This document shows, one piece after another, positions 1-10,258 of a stretch of DNA of 64,000 nucleotides. This stretch comes from Terrabacter sp. Ter38 (GTDB lineage Bacteria > Actinomycetota > Actinomycetes > Actinomycetales > Dermatophilaceae), in the NCBI RefSeq assembly GCF_024519435.1, contig NZ_JALJRZ010000001.1, forward strand, positions 620,001-684,000, in the 5' to 3' direction. The notes beneath the pieces were generated by a model that did not search any database, had not been told where the DNA came from, and saw nothing but the letters and a program-made list of their open reading frames with translations. The translations under genes and the position numbers were made by a program. Position 1 is the first letter of the stretch, and each line of letters opens with the position of its first letter.

Positions 1-617
1 GATACCCCGCGGTAGGAGGGCACTCCGGGGCGGCCGCTGCCGGTCCACGGCTCGAGGATCTCGGGCGACTCGAAGCCGCCCACGCGGACCGTCGCCCGAG
101 CACCCGATCCGCGCCGCCCTCCCCCGTCGGTCATCGCGCCGTCCTGGAGGGTGACCGCCGCGTCGAGGTCGCCGGCGAGCGCCGCGCGGACGGCGGGGTC
201 GCGGGCCGCGGACGGGTCGAGCTCGAGCAGCGGCCCGACCCCGGCGACGACCCCGACCACGCGCACGCGCTCGGGCAGGACGGCTGCGGCCGCGACGGCA
301 TACGGCCCTCCCCCGGAGACGCCGAGCACGGCGAAGGCGTCGATCCCGAGTGCGTCCGCGACTGAGCCGGCGTCCGACCCGACGGAGGTCAGCGTCGTGG
401 GTCCGTCCGTCGAGCCGCCGTAGCCCGGACGGGAGAACGCGACCAGCCGGACGCCCGCGCGGGAGGCCGCCCCGTCGCCGAGGGCGGCCTGCAGCCGGCC
501 GCCCGGCGTGCCGTGGAAGAAGACGAGCGGGACGCCCTGCGGGTCACCGCCGCGCCACACGTCGACACGCCGCCCGTCGGGCAGCCGCACCCGCGAGCGT
601 CCGTCGGTGGTGACCAC
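1..617 (-). CDS. alpha/beta hydrolase, 3' end beyond window
   Basis: Predicted cytosolic alpha/beta-hydrolase-fold enzyme (esterase/lipase class); substrate unknown. The visible 205 residues show an oxyanion-hole motif HGTPGG at about residues 35–40, a conserved SRPGYGGS loop at 62–69 and a nucleophile elbow GVSGGG with Ser101. The Asp/His of the triad would lie in the part beyond the left edge. The GTG start at 617 is chosen because a TACGCT -10 box lies 6 nt upstream, implying a leaderless mRNA, and because the fold begins directly afterwards; an ATG at 621 is in another frame. The gene is monocistronic as far as seen. Family assignment is firm, function is not. Confidence 0.85.
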   Translation of the reverse strand, partial: MVTTDGRSRVRLPDGRRVDVWRGGDPQGVPLVFFHGTPGGRLQAALGDGAASRAGVRLVAFSRPGYGGSTDGPTTLTSVGSDAGSVADALGIDAFAVLGVSGGGPYAVAAAAVLPERVRVVGVVAGVGPLLELDPSAARDPAVRAALAGDLDAAVTLQDGAMTDGGGRRGSGARATVRVGGFESPEILEPWTGSGRPGVPSYRGV

Positions 618-623
618 GCATCG

Positions 624-629
624 AGCGTA
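624..629 (-). promoter_or_regulatory. -10 box, leaderless start of the hydrolase
   Basis: TACGCT on the minus strand, 6 nt before GTG 617. It is part of GGCATACGCT, so the box contains a copy of the recurrent GGCATAC word. Confidence 0.5.
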
Positions 630-694
630 TGCCGCCCGGCGTGCACCGTCACGGGCGTCGAGATGCCACGGTGGCCGGGCACACCCGAGACCGT

Positions 695-751
695 CCGCCG
701 CCTGATCAGCGGACTGATGGGGAGAACGGACCAGACAGCGGATCAGTCGGC
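695..751. repeat. palindromic repeat unit A
   Basis: About 57 bp, starting with a CCGCCTGATC-type arm and ending in GATCAGTCGGC. It shares an exact 30-bp block with unit B (722–751 equals 805–834). It lies downstream of the AbiEi-like gene, in the convergence zone with no other gene. Confidence 0.75.
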
Positions 752-773
752 AGTTGGCGCAGCCCTGGCGACT

Positions 774-838
774 CCACACGCCGACTGATCTGCCGACTGA
801 CGGCGAGAACGGACCAGACAGCGGATCAGTCGGCGGTT
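774..838. repeat. palindromic repeat unit B
   Basis: About 65 bp with inverted ends GCCGACTGATC and GATCAGTCGGC. Same 30-bp block as unit A and same outer ends as unit C, which lies 1.2 kb away on the other side of the AbiEi-like gene. Region 618–880 holds only units A and B and no credible gene. Confidence 0.8.
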
Positions 839-880
839 CGTGCACCCGTTACGCGCGAACGCACGCCAGTCCCCCCGAGG

Positions 881-1840
881 TCAGGCTGCCCACGCAGTGT
901 CAAGCGGAGTGGCCACGACGTCGGGCCTGGGGCGCCGGCGCGCCCGTTCTAGTCCCGCCAGGACCGCCTCGAGCGCGGCACGAGGGCGTGAGCTGATGAG
1001 GCTGGGCGTTACTGGCACGACCTCGACTCCCGCGTCACGCAGATCCTGGTCTGCGAGCACCGTCGCGTCCCAGTCGAGGACCCCCGAGTGGAAGCGTCTC
1101 GAGTGGACCATCACGGCCAGACCGACGTCATCGGCCCACAGGTCGGGGGTGGTCAGCCGGTTGCCCCCGCCGTCCTTGAGTTCAGGGTTGGCCCACATGC
1201 CGGCCGTCTGCGGCGAGTGTCGCAAGATGTCGGCGAGCTCGGCCTCTGGCAGGGACCATGCCCCGGCGGCAGCCTCTGCAAGAGCGGCCTTCAGTCGCAC
1301 AGTGCCGTTTCGGCGACGGACACCAACCCAGTGCTGCACGTCGGACAGGCGCACGAAGCGTTCCTGTACCGATCCGACAATGATCGCCCGAGCAGTGCGG
1401 TCGTCCACTGCGTCGGCCGCTGCATCGACGATCGCACGCGCGCGGCACGACATCCGGACACCGTCGCGCTCGATGGTGCGCTCGTTGGTGAGTTTGGTTG
1501 CGGCGATGGACACCCACATGACTCGACGCGAGCGCTGGGGATACGGCACGTACAGCTTGACGGGTGCACCGACCACTGACCGCGACCCCAGACAGGCGAG
1601 TGCCGTGTCGCCACGCATCCACGCAGCCGGACCCGCGTACAACTGAGCCGCGACGAGCCGTTGACGGTCGGTCGGCTGACCGGTGTTGAGCATCAGCACG
1701 CCGGGCAGCAGCGACCTCCAGTGCCTCGCGCTCTGCCAGCGGATCAGGCCGGCGGGGACGCCGGCCTCCAGGAGCTGAGTACGCGAAAGGACACCTAGCT
1801 GGGTGTCGGACAGGGCACGGATCTCATCAGGGAGCTGCAT
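881..1840 (-). CDS. AbiEi-like / DUF559-type protein, orphan
   Basis: 319 residues. The first ~60 residues look like the winged-helix antitoxin-like domain of AbiEi-family proteins (LSRTQLLEAGVPAGLIRW followed by a basic stretch). The C-terminal third (about 220–300, with LTTPDLWADDVGLAV and a VLDWDATVLADQDLR stretch) resembles the DUF559/endonuclease-like tail common in actinobacterial AbiEi relatives. No AbiEii nucleotidyltransferase toxin gene is adjacent, so this is an orphan; actinobacteria often carry many such orphans of unknown role. ATG 1840 is chosen because the domain begins there; no clear ribosome site is visible. The gene is bracketed by related palindromic units. A DNA-binding regulator, a defence remnant or a nuclease are all possible. 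Confidence 0.6.
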   Translation of the reverse strand: MQLPDEIRALSDTQLGVLSRTQLLEAGVPAGLIRWQSARHWRSLLPGVLMLNTGQPTDRQRLVAAQLYAGPAAWMRGDTALACLGSRSVVGAPVKLYVPYPQRSRRVMWVSIAATKLTNERTIERDGVRMSCRARAIVDAAADAVDDRTARAIIVGSVQERFVRLSDVQHWVGVRRRNGTVRLKAALAEAAAGAWSLPEAELADILRHSPQTAGMWANPELKDGGGNRLTTPDLWADDVGLAVMVHSRRFHSGVLDWDATVLADQDLRDAGVEVVPVTPSLISSRPRAALEAVLAGLERARRRPRPDVVATPLDTAWAA

Positions 1841-2002
1841 GCGATCGACGGTGGGACCGCAGCGGGCGCCGGGCAACAGAGGGTGCCCGTGCCGGTGGAT
1901 GACGACGTCAAGACGCAGAGGATGTGGACGAGCATCGGATCGCGCATGCCCGACCCGATCAGCCTGCGCATCAGGCGGCACTTGCCGTTGTAGGGGCAGC
2001 AC

Positions 2003-2063
2003 CACACGCCGACTGATCCGCCGTCTGATGGCGGATAAATGAGGTGGCGAATCAGTCGGCGTT
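2003..2063. repeat. palindromic repeat unit C
   Basis: About 61 bp upstream of the AbiEi-like gene. The left end (CACACGCCGACTGATC) is identical to unit B and the right end is ATCAGTCGGCG; the middle differs. The rest of 1841–2161 holds no gene I can support. Confidence 0.7.
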
Positions 2064-2161
2064 CTGGGTGGTGGTGATGGGGGTGGCGTGAGGCGTCGTC
2101 GGTCCCTCGGCGTCCGGAGAAGCCACCGGGTCCGGCCCGAGCCACCTCGCCGCGCCGTGCC

Positions 2162-3802
2162 TCAGCGACCGCCGAGGAACTTCTCGAAGCCCTTGGGGAG
2201 GTTCGACGGGTCGAAGCCGGCCAGCGGGTCCTCCTCGGCGGCACCGGCGCCGTTGGAGCCGCCCGCACCCGGCGCCCCGAAGGCGCTGGCCGCCGACGCG
2301 GCACGCCCGGAGGCAGCCTTCTCCGCCGCAGCCCGCTCCTCGGCGGCCCGCTTGGCGGGGTTGCCACTCTTGCTCTTCTTGCGCTGCGGCTGCTGCTGCT
2401 TGCCGCGCTTGCCCGCGCCGGGGATGCCGGGCATGCCCGGAAGGCCACCCCCGCCGCCGCGGGCCATCGACTTCATCATCTTCTGGGCCTGGCCGAAGCG
2501 CTCGAGGAGCTGGTTGACCTCGGTGACCGTGACGCCGGAGCCCTTGGCGATGCGGGCGCGGCGCGAGCCGTTGATCTGCTTGGGGTGGGTGCGCTCGAAG
2601 GGCGTCATCGAGCGCACCATGGCCTCGACGCGGTCGAACTCACGGTCGTCGAAGGCGTCGAGCTGGTCCCGCATCCCCTGCATGCCCGGCATCATCTTGA
2701 GCATCGACTTGAGCGAGCCCATCTTCTTGATGGCGTTCATCTGCGAGAGGAAGTCCTCGAAGGTGAAGTCCTCCTCCGCGAGGAACTTGCGGGCCATCTC
2801 GTCGGCCTCGCGCTTGTCGAACGCGCGCTCGGCCTGCTCGATGAGCGTCAGCACGTCACCCATGTCGAGGATGCGGCTCGCCATGCGGTCCGGGTGGAAG
2901 ACCTCGACGTCGGTGACCTTCTCACCGGTCGAGGCGAACATGATCGGCTCGCCGGTGATCTCGGCCACCGACAGGGCCGCACCACCGCGGGCGTCGCCGT
3001 CGAGCTTGGACAGGACGACACCGGTGAAGGCGACGCCCTCGTGGAAGGCCTGGGCCGTCTCGACGGCCGCCTGGCCGATCATCGCGTCGATGACGAAGAG
3101 GACCTCGTCGGGCGCGATCGCCGAGCGGATGTCGGACGCCTGCTGCATGAGGTTGGCGTCGACGGCGAGCCGGCCTGCGGTGTCGACGATGACGACGTCG
3201 TACTGCTTGGCCCGGGCCTGCTCGATGCCCATCCGCGACACGGTGACGGGATCGCCGAACGACCGGGTGCCCTCGCCGGAGTCGAGGACCGCGTCGTGGC
3301 CGCCCATGTTGCCGCGCTCGGGCGCGAAGACGGGGACACCGGCGCGCTCGCCGACGACCTCGAGCTGGGTGACGGCGTTGGGGCGCTGGAGGTCCGCGGC
3401 GACGAGGAGGGGCGTGTGGCCCTGGTCCTTGAGCCACTTGCCGAGCTTGCCGGCGAAGGTCGTCTTGCCGGAGCCCTGGAGGCCGGCGAGCATGATGACC
3501 GTCGGCGGCTGCTTGGCGAAGCGGATGGTGCGTGTCTGCCCGCCGAGGATCGCGACGAGCTCCTCCTGCACGATCTTGACGACCTGCTGGGCGGGGTTGA
3601 GGGCCTGGCTGACCTCGGCACCGAGGGCGCGCTCGCGCACCGACGCGGTGAACCGCTTGACGACGGGCAGGGCGACGTCGGCGTCGAGCAGGGCCAGGCG
3701 GATGTCGCGGATCGTCGCGTTGACGTCGGACTCCGTGAGCCTGCCCTTGCCGCGGAGGTTCTTGAACGTCGCGGTCAGGCGGTCAGACAGGGATGCAAAC
3801 AC
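2162..3802 (-). CDS. ffh: signal recognition particle GTPase Ffh
   Basis: Protein subunit of the signal recognition particle; binds 4.5S RNA and signal sequences and delivers ribosomes to FtsY at the membrane. 546 residues: N helical bundle (1–90), G domain with P-loop GLQGSGKT at 107–114, DTAGR switch and SKLDGDARGG, then the methionine-rich M domain (about 300–440) with GSLKSMLKMMPGMQGMR. A low-complexity tail (about 440–546, Gly/Met then Lys/Ala-rich) ends in GFEKFLGGR and is longer than in the E. coli protein but usual in actinobacteria. Start GTG 3802 follows a TAACCT -10 box by 6 nt. It is divergent from a Nudix gene. Confidence 0.97.
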   Translation of the reverse strand: MFASLSDRLTATFKNLRGKGRLTESDVNATIRDIRLALLDADVALPVVKRFTASVRERALGAEVSQALNPAQQVVKIVQEELVAILGGQTRTIRFAKQPPTVIMLAGLQGSGKTTFAGKLGKWLKDQGHTPLLVAADLQRPNAVTQLEVVGERAGVPVFAPERGNMGGHDAVLDSGEGTRSFGDPVTVSRMGIEQARAKQYDVVIVDTAGRLAVDANLMQQASDIRSAIAPDEVLFVIDAMIGQAAVETAQAFHEGVAFTGVVLSKLDGDARGGAALSVAEITGEPIMFASTGEKVTDVEVFHPDRMASRILDMGDVLTLIEQAERAFDKREADEMARKFLAEEDFTFEDFLSQMNAIKKMGSLKSMLKMMPGMQGMRDQLDAFDDREFDRVEAMVRSMTPFERTHPKQINGSRRARIAKGSGVTVTEVNQLLERFGQAQKMMKSMARGGGGGLPGMPGIPGAGKRGKQQQPQRKKSKSGNPAKRAAEERAAAEKAASGRAASAASAFGAPGAGGSNGAGAAEEDPLAGFDPSNLPKGFEKFLGGR

Positions 3803-3808
3803 CCGGCA

Positions 3809-3814
3809 AGGTTA
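3809..3814 (-). promoter_or_regulatory. -10 box of ffh (leaderless)
   Basis: TAACCT on the minus strand, 6 nt before GTG 3802. The divergent Nudix -10 box lies 65 bp away. Confidence 0.5.
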
Positions 3815-3878
3815 TCCGCTCCGCCGACCACTTCCGACTCGGCCGCCTCCCGCGGGGCCGAGGGCGTGTGCCGCCGCG

Positions 3879-3884
3879 TAGGGT
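3879..3884 (+). promoter_or_regulatory. -10 box of the Nudix gene (leaderless)
   Basis: TAGGGT 7 nt before GTG 3892, with no ribosome-binding sequence in between. Confidence 0.5.
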
Positions 3885-3891
3885 CGCGCAC

Positions 3892-4323
3892 GTGAGTGAC
3901 CCCAGCGCCCAGCCGTCCACGACCCCGCCGTTCATCGACAAGATCGCGTGGATCCACCTCGAGGAGCGCCGGCTCCTCACGGCTCGCAACGCCGGTCGGG
4001 ACCGCTTCTACTTGCCGGGTGGCAAGCGCGAGCCGGGCGAGAGCGACCTCGAGACGCTGGTCCGGGAGCTCGACGAGGAGCTCGCGGTGTCCGTCGACCC
4101 GGCGACCGCGGCGCACCTCGGCACGTTCGAGGCGCTCGCCGATGCCCGCACGGACGGGCTCGTGGTTCGCCTCACCTGCTACACCGCGACGCACACGGGC
4201 GCGCTCGTGCCGTCGCGGGAGATCGACGAGATCGCCTGGCTCACGGCCGGCGACGGCGACCGGGTGTCGGCCGTCGACCGGCTCGTCCTCGACCACCTCC
4301 ACGACGCAGGCCTGCTCGACTGA
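3892..4323 (+). CDS. Nudix hydrolase
   Basis: 143-residue pyrophosphohydrolase of the Nudix superfamily, acting on a nucleoside diphosphate linked to an unknown moiety. The full Nudix box (G-x5-E-x7-RE-x2-EE) runs from about residue 43 to 65: GGKREPGES, then ETLVRELDEEL. Preceding FYLPGG and the FEALAD stretch fit the subfamily that resembles cytosolic MutT-like enzymes. An upstream reading extension to 3793 exists, but GTG 3892 is preferred: the protein then begins with a short polar leader and a TAGGGT box lies 7 nt upstream. Divergent from ffh, convergent with glnD. Substrate cannot be told from sequence. Confidence 0.9.
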   Translation: MSDPSAQPSTTPPFIDKIAWIHLEERRLLTARNAGRDRFYLPGGKREPGESDLETLVRELDEELAVSVDPATAAHLGTFEALADARTDGLVVRLTCYTATHTGALVPSREIDEIAWLTAGDGDRVSAVDRLVLDHLHDAGLLD

Positions 4324-4408
4324 CGAGTCGACCGACAGGACGCTCGCGCGCGGCCACGCTCGGTCGGCCACCGGAGACGCCTTCGTTCCCGTTGGCCGAC
4401 CCGTCGGG

Positions 4409-6781
4409 TCAGTCGGCGTCGCAGGTGTCGATGATCATCGCGACGGCCTGGGCGGCGCGGGCGGGCGCCAGCTGGCCCCCGCCGAACTCGGTCACGTAGA
4501 ACGTGTCGAGCGTCTGGCCGGCATACGTCGCGATGTGCGCGGAGCGCACCGACAACGACGCCCGGGCGAGGGTGATGCCGATGTCCTGGAGCAGTCCGGG
4601 ACGGTCGGTGGCGCGCACCTCGATGACCGTCGCGGTGTCGGACGCGCTGCTGATGACCATCGCGCGCGTCGAGTCGACGGACCCCGAGCCCGGGCTGCGT
4701 ACCCCGCCCGATTTGCGCCGCTGGAGCTTGCCCAGGGGCGAGCGGTCCCCCTTCGCGACGCGGACGAGGTCGCGCGAGATGACCTCGGGCAGCGGGGTCT
4801 CGCTGCCCGGTGAGTCGACCCACCACTCGTTGACGGCGAGGCCGTCGATGGTGCGGACGATGGCCGAGCGCACGACGAAGCCGTGGGCGGCGAGCAGCCC
4901 GGCCGTGTCGGCGAAGAGGCCGGCGCGGTCGCGGTCGATGATGTCGATGCGGTGAGCGCCACCGAGGGATGTCACGGTGACGTAGGGCTCTCCGGACGCG
5001 ATGCGGCCCCGCGCGTCGTCGGAGAGCGGCAGGGTCTCGATCGGTTCCACGACGACAGGCCCCTCTCCCTGGGTCTGGGCGGTCTGGGCGGTCAGGGCGG
5101 TGCGGCAGGCTTGGTAGAGGCGCTGGACGAGACCGGCGCGCCAGTCGCTCCAGGCCTTGGGTCCGGCGGCCGACGCGTCCGCCTCGGTGAGGGCACGCAG
5201 GAGGTCGAGGGTCATGGCGGACCCGTCCACGGCCTCGGAGAGGGCGGCGATGGTGGCCGGGTCCTCGGGGTCGCGTCGGGTCGCGAGGTCGACGAGGGTG
5301 AGGTGCTCACGCACGAGCCGCACGATGATCAGGCGGTCGGCCTCGGTGACGCCCATCCGCTGCAGCACCGTGCCGGCGAGCTCGGCGCCGGTGACGCTGT
5401 GGTCCTGCGACCCCGGCACCTTGCCGATGTCGTGGAGCACGGCGGCGAGCATGAGCAGGTCGGGCCGGGCGACGTCGCGGACCATGCCGCTGGCCGCCAC
5501 GACGGTCTCGATGAGGTGTCGGTCGACCGTGTGCCGGTGCACGGCGTTGCGCTGCGGACGGCTGCGAACGGCTCTCCACTCGGGGATCCACCGCTCGACG
5601 ACACCCGCGAGATCGAGGCCCTCCCACACCGTGACTAGCCCGGGGCCCGACGCGAGCAGGTCGGCGAAGAGGTTGCGGGCGACCTCCGGCCAGGGCTCCG
5701 GCAGGACCGGGGCGGTGCCGGCGAGGTTCTTCAGCGTCGTCGGCGAGAGGGGTATGCCCCCGCGCGCGGCCACGACGGCGGCGCGCAGCGGGATGATCGG
5801 GTCGGACGAGAGGTCTGCGGACGGTCCGAGGACAGCCTCGCCGTCGTGCCGGTAGAGGCCGTAGCCGAGCGGTGCCAGCTGCGGACGACGCGGGCCGACG
5901 CGCAGGGTGCGGGCACGCTGGGACTGCATCGCCCGGCGCAGGGTGCCGTCGACGGCATACGCGATGGTGCGCGCCGACGTCGAGAGGTCGGTGAGGAGGT
6001 CGTCGGCGTCGGTGTAGCCGAGCAGCGCGGCGCACGCGTCCTGGTCGTCGCGGGTCAGCCGGTCCCTCCCCCGCCCGGTGACGACGTGGATGGCGTCACG
6101 CACGTCGAGGATGCGCTCGTAGGCCTCGTCGACCTCGCCGTGCGGCCGGTCGGTCAGCCACGCGGCGGTGAGGGCCCGCAGCACCGACATGTCGCGGAGG
6201 CCGCCGTGGGCCTCCTTGAGGTCCGGCTCGATGAGGTGGGCGAGGTCGCCCTGGCGGGCGTGGCGCTGGATCACCGACTCGTGCATCTCACCGAGCCGGG
6301 TGCGGGCGTTGGCCCGCCAGTCGTGCGCCACGGTGGACCGGGCCGCGTTGACGACATCGGCATCCCCGGCCACGTGGGTGAGGTCGAGCAGCCCGACCGC
6401 CGCGGAGAGGTCGTCGGACGCGACGGCCCGGCACTCGGCCACCGTGCGGACACTGTGGTCGAGCCGGACTCCGGCGTCCCAGATCGGGTACCAGAGCTTG
6501 TCGGCGAAGGCGCCGACCTCCTTGCCCGACAGGCCCCGTGGGTGGTGGACGAGCACCAGGTCGTAGTCGCTGAGCGGTCCGCCGTCGCCGCGGGCGAGCG
6601 ACCCGACCGCGGCGAGGGCGACTCCCTCGTGACGACGCCCCGCGCAGGCCTCGCGCCAGAGCTCCTGGAGCCACCCGAACCCGAACTCCGCGAGCGCCCG
6701 GCGGCGGGTCGGGCCCGCGCCGGGCGTCGCGAAGGTTCGGGTGCCGGCGAGGTCCAGACGTCGTGAGGTCACATCCGTCAT
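4409..6781 (-). CDS. glnD: PII nucleotidyltransferase (GlnD)
   Basis: [Protein-PII] uridylyltransferase family, the nitrogen sensor that modifies and demodifies PII; in actinobacteria the characterised relatives adenylylate GlnK. 790 residues: nucleotidyltransferase motif GSLARGDGGPLSDYDL near 60–74, GlnD linker domain, HD domain with VLHDIGK near residue 450, and two C-terminal ACT domains that bind glutamine (about 615–690 and 715–785, with TVIEVRATDRPGLLQD). It is the last gene of amtB–glnB–glnD; glnB ends 68 bp upstream. The gene contains three GGCATAC/GTATGCC words, one of which forces a rare ATA isoleucine codon. Confidence 0.96.
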   Translation of the reverse strand: MTDVTSRRLDLAGTRTFATPGAGPTRRRALAEFGFGWLQELWREACAGRRHEGVALAAVGSLARGDGGPLSDYDLVLVHHPRGLSGKEVGAFADKLWYPIWDAGVRLDHSVRTVAECRAVASDDLSAAVGLLDLTHVAGDADVVNAARSTVAHDWRANARTRLGEMHESVIQRHARQGDLAHLIEPDLKEAHGGLRDMSVLRALTAAWLTDRPHGEVDEAYERILDVRDAIHVVTGRGRDRLTRDDQDACAALLGYTDADDLLTDLSTSARTIAYAVDGTLRRAMQSQRARTLRVGPRRPQLAPLGYGLYRHDGEAVLGPSADLSSDPIIPLRAAVVAARGGIPLSPTTLKNLAGTAPVLPEPWPEVARNLFADLLASGPGLVTVWEGLDLAGVVERWIPEWRAVRSRPQRNAVHRHTVDRHLIETVVAASGMVRDVARPDLLMLAAVLHDIGKVPGSQDHSVTGAELAGTVLQRMGVTEADRLIIVRLVREHLTLVDLATRRDPEDPATIAALSEAVDGSAMTLDLLRALTEADASAAGPKAWSDWRAGLVQRLYQACRTALTAQTAQTQGEGPVVVEPIETLPLSDDARGRIASGEPYVTVTSLGGAHRIDIIDRDRAGLFADTAGLLAAHGFVVRSAIVRTIDGLAVNEWWVDSPGSETPLPEVISRDLVRVAKGDRSPLGKLQRRKSGGVRSPGSGSVDSTRAMVISSASDTATVIEVRATDRPGLLQDIGITLARASLSVRSAHIATYAGQTLDTFYVTEFGGGQLAPARAAQAVAMIIDTCDAD

Positions 6782-6849
6782 GTCAGGTCTCGCCGTCCCC
6801 TTGAGTTGCGTGTGGTGATTCTTCGGTGCTGCGCGTGGACCGCCGACGC

Positions 6850-8657
<1,808 letters not shown>

Positions 8658-8702
8658 GGCGAGAACGATGGACGGGGCTAATTTCGGGCGACCGCGTCGT
8701 TT

Positions 8703-8718
8703 GTTACAGCCGTGTCAA
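8703..8718 (-). promoter_or_regulatory. GlnR-like half box upstream of amtB
   Basis: On the minus strand TTGAC-N6-GTAAC, against the GlnR consensus GTNAC-N6-GAAAC as I recall it (one mismatch per half). About 46 bp before the amtB ATG. It overlaps a TTGACA hexamer that could also be a -35; no good -10 was found at 16–18 bp. Confidence 0.35.
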
Positions 8719-8809
8719 CAACCGGTGGGCGGTGTTAGCGGATGGTTTCCCCCACCGGGGCCGTCCGGATCGTGGACTCCCCCGCTCGCCCACCGGACGC
8801 GGGGAGCAC

Positions 8810-8840
8810 GTATGCCGCCCGGCTGGGCCGGGCGGCATAC
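8810..8840. terminator. perfect hairpin downstream of ftsY
   Basis: 13-bp perfect arms GTATGCCGCCCGG and CCGGGCGGCATAC around CTGGG. No U-run follows. It lies 79 bp beyond the ftsY stop, in the 261-bp gap before amtB. Both arms carry the GGCATAC word at their outer ends. Confidence 0.5.
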
Positions 8841-8918
8841 CGGCATGAAGGGCGGGAGCGGTTGCAGGCTCACGCTGCCGCCCTTCCCGGGCTCCAGTGC
8901 GGAGATGTGCGGAGTCCG

Positions 8919-10127
8919 TCACATGACGATGGCGTCGACGAAGGCCTCGGGGTCGAAGGGGGCCAGGTCGTCGGGGCCCTCGCCGAGGCCGACGAGCTTG
9001 ACCGGCACACCGAGCTGGCGCTGGACCGCCACGACGATGCCGCCCTTGGCGGTGCCGTCGAGCTTGGTCAGGACGATGCCCGTGACGTCCACCGCCTCGG
9101 AGAAGACCTTGGCCTGCTGGAGACCGTTCTGCCCGGTCGTCGCGTCGAGGACGAGGAGCACCTCGTCGATGGGGCTCTGCTTCTCGATGACGCGCTTGAC
9201 CTTGCCGAGCTCGTCCATGAGGCCGACCTTGTTGTGGAGGCGTCCGGCGGTGTCGATGATGACGACGTCGACCTCCTCCTCGAGGCCGGCCTTGACGGCG
9301 TCGAAGGCGACAGCGGCAGGGTCGGCGCCGTCCTTGTCGGAGCGCACGGTGGCGACTCCGACGCGGGCTCCCCACGTCTCGAGCTGGTCGGCGGCCGCGG
9401 CGCGGAAGGTGTCGGCCGCACCGAGCAGGACCTCCCGGTCCTCGGCGACGAGGACGCGGGCCAGCTTGCCGACGGTCGTCGTCTTGCCGGTGCCGTTGAC
9501 GCCCACGACGAGGATGACGGCGGGGCGGTCGCCGATGCGGCTGCTCGCGATGCGGCGGTCCATGTCCGGCTGGACGAGGGCGAGCAGGTCGTCGCGGAGC
9601 CAGCCGCGCACCGTGGCCTCGTCGGTGGTGCCGTCGATCCTGACGCGGGTGCGCAGCGAGTCGACGAGCTCGGTCGTGGCCTCGACACCGAGGTCGGAGG
9701 AGATGAGGGTGTCCTCGACCTCTTCCCAGGCCTCCTCGTCGAGCTTGCCTCGGGAGAGCAGGGCGAGCAGTCCCTGGCCGATGGAGGAGTTGGACCGGGC
9801 CAGACGGGCCCGCAGGCGCTGCAGGCGACCCCGTGCGGACTCCGGTCGCTCGAGGGTCGGCTCAGGGGCCGGCGCCGGCGCCGTGGGAGCCTCGGGCTCG
9901 AGCGTCGTGGTCGTGGGCGGGCCTGCGGGCGGAGCGACGGTGTCGGTCGAGTCGGTGGGCGGCCGGCGGTCGAGGTCCTCGCCCGGCAGCCCCGGGCGGG
10001 CCGGGGGGGCCTCGCGCTCGATGGTGCGGCCGCGGCCGCGCACGAGGCTGACGCCGTAGGCGACCGCGCCGACGAGGATGGCGACGCCGATGATGACGTA
10101 AGTCCAGACAGTGTCCACGTCAGCCAT
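8919..10127 (-). CDS. ftsY: SRP receptor FtsY
   Basis: Membrane-associated GTPase that pairs with Ffh and releases ribosomes at the translocon. 402 residues: one N-terminal membrane segment (VWTYVIIGVAILVGAVAYG, about 7–25), an acidic and Pro/Ala/Thr-rich linker (30–110), N domain, and G domain with GVNGTGKTTT, DTFRAAAADQL, DTAGR and TKLDGTAKGG. The single N-terminal anchor replaces the acidic amphipathic domain of E. coli FtsY, as is usual in actinobacteria. ATG 10127 is chosen since the membrane helix begins directly after it; the open frame upstream to 10502 is Arg/Pro-rich and non-conserved in character. Confidence 0.96.
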   Translation of the reverse strand: MADVDTVWTYVIIGVAILVGAVAYGVSLVRGRGRTIEREAPPARPGLPGEDLDRRPPTDSTDTVAPPAGPPTTTTLEPEAPTAPAPAPEPTLERPESARGRLQRLRARLARSNSSIGQGLLALLSRGKLDEEAWEEVEDTLISSDLGVEATTELVDSLRTRVRIDGTTDEATVRGWLRDDLLALVQPDMDRRIASSRIGDRPAVILVVGVNGTGKTTTVGKLARVLVAEDREVLLGAADTFRAAAADQLETWGARVGVATVRSDKDGADPAAVAFDAVKAGLEEEVDVVIIDTAGRLHNKVGLMDELGKVKRVIEKQSPIDEVLLVLDATTGQNGLQQAKVFSEAVDVTGIVLTKLDGTAKGGIVVAVQRQLGVPVKLVGLGEGPDDLAPFDPEAFVDAIVM

Positions 10128-10258
10128 CCAACCACGCGGGCGACGCGGTCCCGGACGTCGCGACCGGGCCTCGAGCACCCGCGCCGGCGGGGCCGGACAC
10201 GGCTCGGCCACCGGGGGTCCCGGTGGCCGAGGAGGTTTGGGCAGGCGGTCGAGCGCGG

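Noticed and set aside
1841-2005. Upstream extension of the AbiEi-like gene to 2005
   Set aside because: His/Arg/Pro-rich, runs into palindromic unit C; unlikely to be translated.
2088-3895. Two long open frames opposite ffh
   Set aside because: GC-rich shadows without motifs; ffh is unambiguous.
8713-8718. TTGACA hexamer as a -35 of amtB
   Set aside because: No acceptable -10 at 16–18 bp; kept only as part of the GlnR-like site.
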